From NCBI RefSeq assembly GCF_900177665.1, contig NZ_FXAW01000001.1:620001-684000 (forward strand): DNA of 64,000 nucleotides, read 5' to 3'. The notes beneath the pieces are model-generated. The model did not search any database and had not been told where the DNA came from. It worked only from the letters and a program-made list of their open reading frames with translations. Below, piece after piece: positions 10,701-18,223 of the stretch; the first letter of the stretch is position 1, and every line of letters begins with the position of its first letter. Both the position numbers and the translations under genes were made by a program. This DNA comes from Marivirga sericea (GTDB lineage Bacteria > Bacteroidota > Bacteroidia > Cytophagales > Cyclobacteriaceae).

Positions 10701-11670
10701 CAATAAATTCCCAAATTTCTTCATAAGTAGGATCGAAACTATCATCAACTTCGCATATCTTTCTCGTATTTTGTGTCCAATCTATTTTCCCATCTTGTAT
10801 GTTCCAACTCCAACCACCGGTTTTGGCAATTTCATTGGTTTGTTGCAAAAGTGCTTTAGTTCTGTCTAATTCTATTTGAGCTGTCTTTCTTTCAGTGATG
10901 TCTATAATGATTCCGGAATGTTCTGACGGTACTAAATCTGAAGATAAATTTTCAACCTGACCATTATTTAGAACCCATACCCAATGGCCAAGCTTATGTT
11001 TTAAGCGAACTTCAAACTCATATTTAATAATTGATTGACTTTGACGATCTATAAAGTAATTTTGCATCTCAGCAAGATCATCAGGGTGAACAGTCTGGAA
11101 CCATTCCTCCATTCTAAGCGCTGTGAGTTCACTTTTATGATACCCTAATAGTTGTGCATAGTGCTCATTGTAAAAATAAATTTCTTGTTTCCGATCCCAA
11201 TCATACGTACCTAAATTGCTACTGGAGATAATAATATCTAGTCTCTTTTTTTCTTGCGTTAAGGCTTGCTCCGTTTCTTTTAGTTGGGTAATATCTTGAA
11301 TAGTACCCCTGAAGATTGTCCGGTCTCCTTTAGCTATTTTTGAAGCAATTTGATGTACATATTTTACCCTACCTTTTTTTGTAATTACTCTATGAATTAG
11401 GTTAAAATAGCCGGTCTTAAATGCTTTGATATCCTCTTCATCGACTTTTGCTTCATCCTCAGGATGTACAAATTTTTTATATGTGGAAAGTGTAGGTTTG
11501 TAAGAGTTGGGGGTGCAGTCAAAAATATCAAATATTACTGGCGACCACTGAATATCTCCAGAATCCACATCGATTTCCCAGTTCCCTATTTTTGCTAATT
11601 GCTGTGCCTCAAGTAATTTTTGGTTGCTTTCTTCAAGCTCATTAGCAACTGACGGATTGTTTACTTTCAT
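7768..11670 (-). CDS. Five-PAS hybrid histidine kinase with two receiver domains and an Hpt domain
   Basis: The 1300-residue protein has no clear membrane helix. About five PAS/PAC repeats fill residues 15-640, followed by a HisKA domain with the phospho-accepting His675 (ANMSHEIRTPLNG) and a HATPase domain (about 770-895, GGSGLGLTIS). The first receiver domain (about 925-1040) has D959 but an unusual HKH where the Thr/Ser switch residue is expected. The second receiver (about 1060-1175) has the acceptor D1105 in LILMDIQMPVMSG. A C-terminal Hpt domain carries His1246 (LHKLKGTA). This is the layout of an ArcB/BarA-type phosphorelay up to the Hpt step; no DNA-binding partner is adjacent. A HAD hydrolase gene follows after 22 bp. 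Confidence 0.88.
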   Translation of the reverse strand: MKVNNPSVANELEESNQKLLEAQQLAKIGNWEIDVDSGDIQWSPVIFDIFDCTPNSYKPTLSTYKKFVHPEDEAKVDEEDIKAFKTGYFNLIHRVITKKGRVKYVHQIASKIAKGDRTIFRGTIQDITQLKETEQALTQEKKRLDIIISSSNLGTYDWDRKQEIYFYNEHYAQLLGYHKSELTALRMEEWFQTVHPDDLAEMQNYFIDRQSQSIIKYEFEVRLKHKLGHWVWVLNNGQVENLSSDLVPSEHSGIIIDITERKTAQIELDRTKALLQQTNEIAKTGGWSWNIQDGKIDWTQNTRKICEVDDSFDPTYEEIWEFIVDKSKELHLKAQIEKSSELNEKFETELQLYSGKGKKFWVRIIGIPESSNGQLQRLYGTIQNIDDQKINELKLNEKTKQYNELVENIPIGVYKLNRNGDLNYMSPPFKKIIGIGDRDIDTNDFANEVVHPNDLEYFIKANNYALENYQYFNLEFRIIAQGQTKWVKATSQPNKDLDGHWYWFGTLSDITHKKNTELKVKESEQQLQNIFSSMQEALLFYDEHGIIQSINDSTQEIVKLSKKDILGTHLMPSVLNLLDIDGKIIERTEHPVHVALKEKQSFSDIRVQLVNQETNYKIWIEANIKIIDAKDKHWALVTFNDITDRFKAEKQLLEAKQAAESANQAKSTFLANMSHEIRTPLNGVIGFSDLLRKTNLNVLQTDYTQHIYNSAHSLLGIINDILDFSKIEAGKLKLQKEEVDAIKLVESAANFITYQTSQKDLELVIDFQNNVPQYFQADELRLRQILINLLGNAVKFTEKGTIVLRVSTVEKTNKVCFEVIDTGIGISKKQQKNIFSAFEQADVSTTRKFGGSGLGLTISNKLLKMMGSQLKLDSSINQGSNFNFTIDLKPNEINEERWTDKISFERLRHVLIVDDNPIMLNSLKDFLTIFGLKVVIKNSAIEAHKIMNERNDFDLILIDEVMSSINGIELLDLLQQKNLIDSTPVIILHKHIDSEFFHTSHADNENIYKVSKPVVNSELIETINRIDKGIKNTSQLLVKNDQNGSINESVQLSKILVAEDNDVNRFLITRILENVLPDCELIHAENGELAVKKFKELNPDLILMDIQMPVMSGVEATEIIRAFEKPENRIPIIALSAGVMKDEKEKALDVGIDDFLEKPLIQGDLLKMLEKLKLEGKIKQKASATSGTKQNLKSFNKIDLMQRLNHNDAHYINFIELAKENMKTFERQINETIETENIHALRTVLHKLKGTALAACFENLGLLIDQFERPSFYNKKVSQYMKAKIIPELRKLILILEKEL

Positions 11671-11780
11671 TTTCCCCTAATCTTGCTTTAAATTCACACA
11701 TTATTTTCATTTTTTCAATGATTTTTGATAATAATTTCAGAGACCAACTTCTAAATATTACCTTAATAACAAGCGTATCT

Positions 11781-11814
11781 TCAAATTTACTTCAGAATTA
11801 AAGGCTAAATTTGA
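11781..11814 (+). promoter_or_regulatory. Promoter with probable OmpR-type operator, copy 1 (before the regulator gene)
   Basis: The block starts TCAAATTTA, contains CTTCAGAATT and ends TAAATTTGA. It matches the block at 13961-13994 at 28 of 34 positions with no gap. Its ends form a perfect 9-bp inverted repeat. TAAATTTG (11806-11813) fits the Bacteroidota -7 element TAnnTTTG, which would start transcription near 11820 and leave a leader of about 100 nt before the regulator gene. The shared CTTCAGAATT core sits where an activator would touch polymerase. Control by the encoded regulator is inference. Confidence 0.55.
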
Positions 11815-11920
11815 TGAATCTTTAGTAAGAAGTTGTTGCTTTAGGTCTATCAAACCTATCCTTGACGACAATATTATGCTAAAATAAAATTAAGCAGTTT
11901 CGGGACTGCAAAAATAGAAG

Positions 11921-12598
11921 ATGAAAGTATTAATAGTTGAAGACCAAGTAGAACTCGCAAAGAACATTGAAGAATACCTTGTAAAAGAAGGTTTTCAAAT
12001 TAGTGTAGCGCCAGATTTTTTCACTGCTACTGATAAATTAGCTGCTTATGAATATGATGTTGTCATCATAGATCTTATGCTGCCTGACGGAAATGGGATG
12101 GATTTGCTATATTCACTACGAGCAAATCGTAAAAATATAGGAACCTTAATTTTGTCTGCGAAAAACTCCATAGATGATAAAGTGAGAGGTCTTGATGCTG
12201 GAGCGGATGACTATTTAGGTAAACCATTCCACTTATTGGAACTGGCCTCTAGATTAAAAGCTATATACAGAACAAGAAAGCAGGAAAGTAGTAATGTGAT
12301 TGAGCTTGATAGAATGCTCATTGATACAGATAAAAAAGAGGCAAGGGTAGCCGATCAAAAATTGGACCTAACAAAAAAAGAATACGAGATGCTTTTATTT
12401 TTCGCAAATAACGCCAAAAGAGTCTTGACAAAACAAAATATAGCAGAACATTTGTGGGGAGATTTTATAGACCAAAGTGATTCATTTGATTTTGTTTATC
12501 AACATATTAAAAACTTACGTAAAAAAATTCAGAAAGCTACTGGAACTGATATCTTAGAAACAGTTTACGGAGTAGGATACAAGCTAAAAACCTTATAA
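11921..12598 (+). CDS. OmpR/PhoB-family response regulator
   Basis: The 225-residue protein has an N-terminal receiver domain (about 1-118) with acidic residues at the start (VEDQ), the phospho-acceptor Asp51 (VVIIDLMLPDGNGM) and the conserved lysine in LGKPFHL. A winged-helix DNA-binding domain follows (about 128-222) with DLTKKEYEMLLFF and the closing motif ETVYGVGYKL. The stop codon is one base before the ATG of the cognate kinase, so the pair is translationally close and surely one operon. The candidate operator at 11781-11814 suggests autoregulation, and the copy at 13961-13994 suggests control of the receptor gene downstream. Confidence 0.92.
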   Translation: MKVLIVEDQVELAKNIEEYLVKEGFQISVAPDFFTATDKLAAYEYDVVIIDLMLPDGNGMDLLYSLRANRKNIGTLILSAKNSIDDKVRGLDAGADDYLGKPFHLLELASRLKAIYRTRKQESSNVIELDRMLIDTDKKEARVADQKLDLTKKEYEMLLFFANNAKRVLTKQNIAEHLWGDFIDQSDSFDFVYQHIKNLRKKIQKATGTDILETVYGVGYKLKTL

Positions 12599-12599
12599 A

Positions 12600-13853
12600 A
12601 TGCGATTAATAACCAAGATAGTATTCATATTTTTAGGACTTTCTCTTATTGTATTTTTTATCGGTGGGATAGTTACTGTACAGATTATTTCTAACGAAGT
12701 CAAAAAAGAGGAACGTTGGTTTTTACAAGAAAGATTGACTTCAACTGAAAGGTATATTGAAAGAAGACAGCCTACAAAAGATATCATTCGTGATAAGGTG
12801 ATAATTTTGCCGCAGGAAGACTCTTTAGAAATTGACAATATTATATTTTCGGATACCATCGTTCATCATAGTACATTAGAACGGCCAGAACAGCATAATA
12901 AGTTGGAAGTGGGCAAGAAGATTGAAGGCAGGTTCTATAAAATTATCCTCTACGATATTATTATCGAACAAGATGATATTGTAGATGGTATAGTTGAATC
13001 TTTGGTGAAGACTTATATTCTGTTATTGGTCGTGGTCCTTTTAGGAAGCTGGTTATTATCCAGAAGACTATTAAAGCCATTCGAAAGTACGCTCTCTGCA
13101 ATCAAGAAATTTGATATAAAGGAAAATGAACCATTTAAATTACCTGATACAGGTACTTTGGAATTTAAGAGGCTAAATGCTTTTATTGATCAAATGTCTC
13201 AAAAAGTAATGGCTGACTATCAATCACTAAAAGAATTTACAGAGAATGCAAGTCACGAAATTCAAACACCGATCAGTATTGCAAAAGGTAAATTGGAACT
13301 CTTACAAGACGGAGATTTAGATGAAGGGCAGAAGCAATTAGTTTCAGATGCTGCAAAAAGTTTGTCAAATCTTTCAAAATTAGGAAATGCCTTAACACTA
13401 CTAGCAAAAATCGATAATCAAGAATTCGAACAGAAAGAAAGTGTGGACGTCAGTAATACTTTACTAGATTTTATAGATGAATATGAGGAACTCATATTTC
13501 TGAAAGGAATTAGCTTAAGCAAGAAGATAGAATCGGATGTCGAATGGTATATTCACCCAGTTCTCCTAGAAATTTTAATAACTAACCTTTTAAATAATGC
13601 AATCAAGCACAATTTAGCTGAGGACGGATTTATAAAAGTGTATCTCGAGAAAAACCAATTAATTATTGAAAACTCAGGTAAACCAATAGGGCACAGTCCA
13701 GAACTTTTGTTTGCGCGCTTTAAAAAAGGAAACCAAAGTAGTTCTTCTCTAGGTTTAGGTTTAGCTATCATTCACAAAATCTGCACTGTAACTGGGTTAC
13801 AAATCAGTTATAGCAATAAAGAGCAACTCCATCAAATTACCATAGAAAGCTGA
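12600..13853 (+). CDS. Membrane sensor histidine kinase paired with the OmpR-type regulator
   Basis: The 417-residue protein has two membrane helices (about 8-30 and 137-157) around an extracytoplasmic sensor loop of roughly 105 residues. There is a short linker, a HisKA domain with His219 (ENASHEIQTPISIAKG) and a HATPase domain with the N-box (LLNNAIKHN) and the glycine-rich lid (GLGLGLAIIHK). This is the standard layout of an inner-membrane two-component sensor. The ligand cannot be read from the sequence. It begins one base after the regulator's stop, and the following gene codes for an outer-membrane receptor, so the sensed signal probably concerns the envelope or a nutrient taken up there. 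Confidence 0.92.
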   Translation: MRLITKIVFIFLGLSLIVFFIGGIVTVQIISNEVKKEERWFLQERLTSTERYIERRQPTKDIIRDKVIILPQEDSLEIDNIIFSDTIVHHSTLERPEQHNKLEVGKKIEGRFYKIILYDIIIEQDDIVDGIVESLVKTYILLLVVVLLGSWLLSRRLLKPFESTLSAIKKFDIKENEPFKLPDTGTLEFKRLNAFIDQMSQKVMADYQSLKEFTENASHEIQTPISIAKGKLELLQDGDLDEGQKQLVSDAAKSLSNLSKLGNALTLLAKIDNQEFEQKESVDVSNTLLDFIDEYEELIFLKGISLSKKIESDVEWYIHPVLLEILITNLLNNAIKHNLAEDGFIKVYLEKNQLIIENSGKPIGHSPELLFARFKKGNQSSSSLGLGLAIIHKICTVTGLQISYSNKEQLHQITIES

Positions 13854-13935
13854 TTATCACCATTTAACAACTCTGCGATTTTTTTTACTGCATACCGATA
13901 ACATTTTGTCTAAAAAAATACTTGTATCAACATCA

Positions 13936-13961
13936 AATTTCTGCTCACAACGGCAGAAATT
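13936..13961 (+). promoter_or_regulatory. Perfect 9-bp inverted repeat upstream of the receptor promoter
   Basis: AATTTCTGC and GCAGAAATT are separated by TCACAACG. The repeat lies immediately upstream of, and shares one base with, the 34-bp promoter block at 13961-13994. No T-run follows, so it is unlikely to be a terminator of the kinase gene. A dimeric DNA-binding protein site is the simplest reading. Confidence 0.4.
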
Positions 13962-13994
13962 CAAATTTTCTTCAGAATTGAATAGTAATTTTGA
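13961..13994 (+). promoter_or_regulatory. Promoter with probable OmpR-type operator, copy 2 (before the receptor gene)
   Basis: This block has the same length and the same ordered parts as the one at 11781-11814: TCAAATTT at the left end, CTTCAGAATT in the middle, and TAATTTTG (13986-13993), a TAnnTTTG-type -7 element, at the right end. Start of transcription would fall near 14000, giving a leader of only about 20 nt before the ATG at 14023. The similarity reaches well beyond the promoter consensus, so a shared regulator, most simply the adjacent OmpR-type protein, is likely. Confidence 0.55.
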
Positions 13995-14022
13995 ATTATA
14001 ATAAAGATTGAAAATCAAATAT

Positions 14023-16473
14023 ATGCATAATACTTATACAAATATTCTCCGAACACTTCTTGTAGTGTTAGTTTTTATTGTCTCGCATTCAGTATGGGCG
14101 CAGAGCACCACCGTAAATGGTAAATTGGTGGATGGTAAAACAAATGAACCGCTAGCTTACGCCAATGTAAGTGTATTTAACGGATCGGATGAATTAGTGA
14201 CAGGTACCGTCACTCCTGAATCTGGAGATTTCCAATTTAAAGTTGAAAGAGGGAACTACACATTAAGAATTCAGTTTATTTCCTATCAGACAATCAATAA
14301 ACCACTTAATGCAAATCAAGCAAGTATAGAGCTGGGAACTATTGAATTAATGGAAGATGTAAATCAGCTTTCTGAGGTGGAAGTAGTAGCGAGAAGACCA
14401 CAGATGGAAATGAAGTTAGATAAGAGAGTTTTCAATGTAAGCGAAGATCTTAGCAATATAGGAAGTAACGCTGAATCTCTATTAGATAATTTACCTAGTG
14501 TAACAGTTGATATTGACGGTAATGTGTCTTTGCGAGGCAGTGGAAATGTGCGGATACTCATAGACGGTAGACCTTCAGGCTTAGTGGGCATCAGTGGCGG
14601 CTCAGCTTTACGTCAAATTCAAGCAGATCAAATCGAAAGAGTAGAGGTTATCACTAATCCTTCAGCTCGCTATGAAGCTGAAGGAAACGCTGGTATCATC
14701 AACATCATTATGAAAAAAGAGAAAAAAGGTGGTGTTAACGGAAGCGTTAGTGCAAATGTAGGATACCCAATTATTGGAGGCGTCAATAGCAATATTAATT
14801 ACAGAAAAGGGAATGTAAATCTTTTTGGAGCATATGGGATAACTTATCGTGAGAACTTTGGAGGTGGATACATTGATCAAGAATTCACGCCCGAAGATAC
14901 CACTTACTCAACTTATGTGGATAGACAAAGGGAGAGAAGTGGTATTTCGCAAAACGCTAGATTTGGAATAGATTATAGTCTTAATGAAAGTACTAATGTG
15001 ACAGGATCATTTCTATACAGAATTTCTGATGAGAGTAATTTGAGTTATAATTACTACGATGACTATAATGGGATAAATAGAGATACTAGAGAATTAGTAA
15101 GACGCTCTGTTCGTATCCAAGATGAAAAAGAAGATGAAGAGGTGCTAGAATATGATTTAAATTTCACTAAAATATTTAACGGAAATGATGATCATAAATT
15201 AACAGCTGATATTCAATATAGAAATAATACTGAAACAGAAGATTCTGATTTGAGGAATGAAAGATTTGTGATTTCACAGAACCAATTTATAGATAGCATT
15301 CAGCAGCGATCATTTATAAACGAATTTTCTGAGAATATTTTAATGCAAGCCAATTACGTAAAGCCATTAGGAGAGACCAGATCTTTCGAAGCAGGATGGC
15401 GAAGTACTATAAGAACGATTACCAATGAATATGAAGTAACACAAGATATTGAAGGACAAGAGCAAGATAGTGTTTTAAGTGACTTCACAAATGATTTTAT
15501 ATATAACGAAAATATTCACGCAATTTATGCGATCTACAATAGTGAGTTTGAAAAGTTTACTTATCAAATTGGCCTAAGAACTGAATTAACAGATATTACA
15601 ACTCGCTTGAAGAGTCCGGTTGATACCACGAACGCCAGAGATTACTTAAACCTGTTTCCAAGTGTATTTATGACCTATGAGTTCAGTAAATTACACTCTT
15701 TACAAGCGAGTTACAGTAGACGATTTGATAGACCTAGATTCCGCTCTTTAAATCCTTTTTCTAACTTCAATGATGACAGAAATATTCGAATAGGTAATCC
15801 TAACCTCAATCCTGAGTTTACTGATTCCTATGAGGTAGGGTTGGTTAATAATTTTAGCGATGCTACACTTTACAGTGGTTTGTATTACCGCAGAACTACT
15901 GGGGTTACGGAAAGGATCAATACCGTTATTGATGGTATTACGTATGCTCAACCGCAAAATTTAGCCGAGAGAAACTCCATTGGAATAGAGAATAATTATT
16001 CGCATGATTTGAACGATTGGTGGAGATTAAATGGTAATCTTAACATATTCTATTCTGAAACTTACGGAGTAGTGAATGAGCAGGTCTTTGAAGCAGAGAC
16101 TTTTACAGCATCAGGACGAGCTACTTCTCAAATGACCTTCGGAGATGATTTTAATTTTCAATTAAGTGCATTCTATAGAGCACCAGAAGAGACCACCCAA
16201 GGCACGCGAAAGGCTTTTTATATGATGGATTTAGGCTTTAGTAAGGAGGTTCTTAACAATAGCGGAACCTTAGCATTAAACGTTCGCGATGTCTTTAATT
16301 CGAGAAAATGGAGAACGACAACTTCTGGTGAGGATTTTTATTATGAATCTGAATTTCAGTGGAGAACCACTACCGTGACCCTATCTTTTGACTATAGGAT
16401 TAACTCTAGTAAAAGAAAAAGAGAAGGAGGCAGAGAAGGTGGTGATTACGATGGCGGAGGTGATGAGTATTAA
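14023..16473 (+). CDS. TonB-dependent-type outer-membrane receptor with CarboxypepD_reg-like N-terminus
   Basis: The protein begins with a signal peptide ending SHSVWAQ, then a carboxypeptidase-regulatory-like beta-sandwich (about 20-110, VNGKLVDGKTNEPLAYANV), a plug domain (about 125-230, SNAESLLDNLPSVTVD and RVEVITNPSARYEAEG) and a long beta-barrel. I chose the ATG at 14023; the frame can be opened at a TTG at 14008, but the ATG gives a normal signal peptide. The short barrel end is followed by a Gly/Asp-rich tail. This is the outer_membrane beta-barrel family common in Bacteroidota, often linked to a two-component system, as here. No TonB box was recognised, so active transport is not certain. 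Confidence 0.85.
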   Translation: MHNTYTNILRTLLVVLVFIVSHSVWAQSTTVNGKLVDGKTNEPLAYANVSVFNGSDELVTGTVTPESGDFQFKVERGNYTLRIQFISYQTINKPLNANQASIELGTIELMEDVNQLSEVEVVARRPQMEMKLDKRVFNVSEDLSNIGSNAESLLDNLPSVTVDIDGNVSLRGSGNVRILIDGRPSGLVGISGGSALRQIQADQIERVEVITNPSARYEAEGNAGIINIIMKKEKKGGVNGSVSANVGYPIIGGVNSNINYRKGNVNLFGAYGITYRENFGGGYIDQEFTPEDTTYSTYVDRQRERSGISQNARFGIDYSLNESTNVTGSFLYRISDESNLSYNYYDDYNGINRDTRELVRRSVRIQDEKEDEEVLEYDLNFTKIFNGNDDHKLTADIQYRNNTETEDSDLRNERFVISQNQFIDSIQQRSFINEFSENILMQANYVKPLGETRSFEAGWRSTIRTITNEYEVTQDIEGQEQDSVLSDFTNDFIYNENIHAIYAIYNSEFEKFTYQIGLRTELTDITTRLKSPVDTTNARDYLNLFPSVFMTYEFSKLHSLQASYSRRFDRPRFRSLNPFSNFNDDRNIRIGNPNLNPEFTDSYEVGLVNNFSDATLYSGLYYRRTTGVTERINTVIDGITYAQPQNLAERNSIGIENNYSHDLNDWWRLNGNLNIFYSETYGVVNEQVFEAETFTASGRATSQMTFGDDFNFQLSAFYRAPEETTQGTRKAFYMMDLGFSKEVLNNSGTLALNVRDVFNSRKWRTTTSGEDFYYESEFQWRTTTVTLSFDYRINSSKRKREGGREGGDYDGGGDEY

Positions 16474-16503
16474 TTGATATTGGTTATAGTTTTATTTTGA
16501 ATT

Positions 16504-16533
16504 AGGCACGAATATATCTTCGTGCCTTTTTTA
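16504..16533 (+). terminator. Rho-independent terminator after the receptor gene
   Basis: Nine-base-pair stem AGGCACGAA/TTCGTGCCT (16504-16512 with 16519-16527), loop TATATC, then a T-run. It closes the regulator-kinase-receptor region. Confidence 0.88.
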
Positions 16534-16602
16534 TTCGAACTTTCTCTTCAATAAATTAGAATAATCTGCCATATTGGGTTCTTTGAGTCAAACAGTTTAG
16601 AT

Positions 16603-17514
16603 ATGAGCGAAGAAAATGCACTTTGGGGAGTTGATTTGGGAGGTACTAAAATTGAAGGTGTAATACTAAAATCAAAAAGTGATCCGCAGGTTTTATTAAG
16701 AAAAAGAATTAATACTGAAGCTGAGCAGGGATATCAACATATTACGCATAGAATCAAATCATTGCTAGATAAAATGGCACAAGAGATCGGATTTAAGCCT
16801 AATTCAGTAGGAATTGGAACTCCAGGTTCTACCGATCCAGAAACAGGCTTACTTAAAAATAGCAATTCAACTAATCTTAATAATAAACCGCTACATAAGG
16901 ACTTAGAGGGTCTTTTGAATATTCCTGTGTTTATGGCGAATGATGCTAACTGTTTCGCTATTGCAGAAACGCAAATGGGAATTGTGAAAGAGCAATTTAC
17001 AAAGGCCAAAGTTGTTTTTGGCGTAATAATGGGTTCAGGTGTTGGGGGCGGATTGGTCATTAACGGTAAAGTTTGGAATGGAAAACATGGTATCGCAGGA
17101 GAATGGGGGCATATCTTCTTAGATGAGCAAGGTGAAGACTGTTATTGCGGAAAGCAAGGCTGTGTCGAAACCATTTTAGCTGGAAAAGCCTTAGAACGCT
17201 ACTACAAAAAGATTTCCGGACAGCATAAAAAGCTAAAGGATATCATAGCGGATAGAGAAGATGACGAATATGCCCAAAAGACCTACGAAAGACTTATTCA
17301 TTATTTTGGAAAAGGCTTATCTGTTATTGTAAATATAATTGACCCTGATGTTATCATTATTGGTGGCGGGGTCGGTAATATTCCGAACCTTTACGATGAA
17401 GGCTTAGCATCGGTTAAGCGATTTACTTTTAATCCTGATATGAAAACCCCTATAGTAAAACCAAAACTAGGTGATAGCGCGGGAGTTTTTGGTGCTGCAT
17501 TTTTAACAGCTTAA
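16603..17514 (+). CDS. ROK-family sugar kinase
   Basis: The 303-residue protein has the N-terminal ATP-binding motif GVDLGGTKIEG, the ROK signature with the catalytic and zinc-site region (HGIAGEWGH followed by CYCGKQGCVE, where three cysteines and the His bind zinc in this family) and a C-terminal phosphate segment (IIGGGVGN). ROK kinases phosphorylate glucose, fructose, N-acetylglucosamine or N-acetylmannosamine in the cytoplasm. The sugar cannot be decided from this sequence; it may be the glucokinase of the organism. It lies 35 bp upstream of rpe, another sugar-phosphate enzyme, although rpe may have its own promoter. Confidence 0.88.
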   Translation: MSEENALWGVDLGGTKIEGVILKSKSDPQVLLRKRINTEAEQGYQHITHRIKSLLDKMAQEIGFKPNSVGIGTPGSTDPETGLLKNSNSTNLNNKPLHKDLEGLLNIPVFMANDANCFAIAETQMGIVKEQFTKAKVVFGVIMGSGVGGGLVINGKVWNGKHGIAGEWGHIFLDEQGEDCYCGKQGCVETILAGKALERYYKKISGQHKKLKDIIADREDDEYAQKTYERLIHYFGKGLSVIVNIIDPDVIIIGGGVGNIPNLYDEGLASVKRFTFNPDMKTPIVKPKLGDSAGVFGAAFLTA

Positions 17515-17537
17515 GTGGTGGGTAAAATCTAATTTTA

Positions 17538-17545
17538 TATCTTTG
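17538..17545 (+). promoter_or_regulatory. Candidate -7 element directly before rpe
   Basis: TATCTTTG fits TAnnTTTG and ends only four bases before the rpe ATG at 17550. If used, transcription would begin at or just after the ATG, giving a leaderless message. No good -33 TTTG lies at the right distance, so it may be chance. Confidence 0.3.
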
Positions 17546-17549
17546 CCAA

Positions 17550-18206
17550 ATGAGTCATTTAATAGCCCCTTCCGTTTTAGCCGCAGACTTTGCTAATTTG
17601 CAAAGAGATGTGGAAATGTTGAATGAAAGCCAAGCAGATTATATTCATGTAGATATCATGGATGGTGTTTTCGTCCCTAATATTTCATTTGGTTTGCCCG
17701 TTTGCGAAGCCATTTATAAACACGCTAAAAAACCATTGGATGTGCATCTGATGATTGACAAGCCTGAAAATTACATCCAAGCTTTTCATGATGCAGGTGC
17801 GGCCACTATTTCGGTACATTATGAAGCAAGCCCTCATTTGCATAGAACCTTGCAAGCTATCAGGGATTTGGGCTTGAGGGCTGGCGTTGCCATTAATCCA
17901 CACACAAATGTGTCCTTATTGGAAAATGTAATTCAAGATACTGATTTAGTTTGTATGATGTCAGTAAATCCTGGTTTTGGCGGACAGAAGTTTATCGAAC
18001 AAACCTATACTAAAGTTCGGCAGCTGAAGGAATTAATTGCTGACCAAAATGCTTCAACTTTGATAGAAATCGATGGAGGTGTGAACATTGATAATGCACC
18101 TAAGCTTTTAGAAGCAGGGGCAGATGTTTTAGTAGCTGGAAGTTTTGTGTTTAAATCAGAGAACCCAATTCATACTATTCAGCAACTAAAAGACGTTTCT
18201 ATTTGA
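17550..18206 (+). CDS. rpe: Ribulose-phosphate 3-epimerase
   Basis: The 218-residue protein matches the family along its full length. It has the N-terminal APSVLAADFANL, the metal-binding HVDIMDGVFVPNISFG, DVHLMIDKPENYI, the substrate loop SVNPGFGGQKF and the EIDGGVN motif with the second catalytic aspartate. It interconverts ribulose 5-phosphate and xylulose 5-phosphate in the pentose phosphate pathway, in the cytoplasm. The length is normal. The stop overlaps the weak alternative TTG start of the following receptor frame; the receptor's likely ATG lies 17 bp after the stop. Confidence 0.96.
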   Translation: MSHLIAPSVLAADFANLQRDVEMLNESQADYIHVDIMDGVFVPNISFGLPVCEAIYKHAKKPLDVHLMIDKPENYIQAFHDAGAATISVHYEASPHLHRTLQAIRDLGLRAGVAINPHTNVSLLENVIQDTDLVCMMSVNPGFGGQKFIEQTYTKVRQLKELIADQNASTLIEIDGGVNIDNAPKLLEAGADVLVAGSFVFKSENPIHTIQQLKDVSI

Positions 18207-18223
18207 TAAACAGTATTGAGTAC

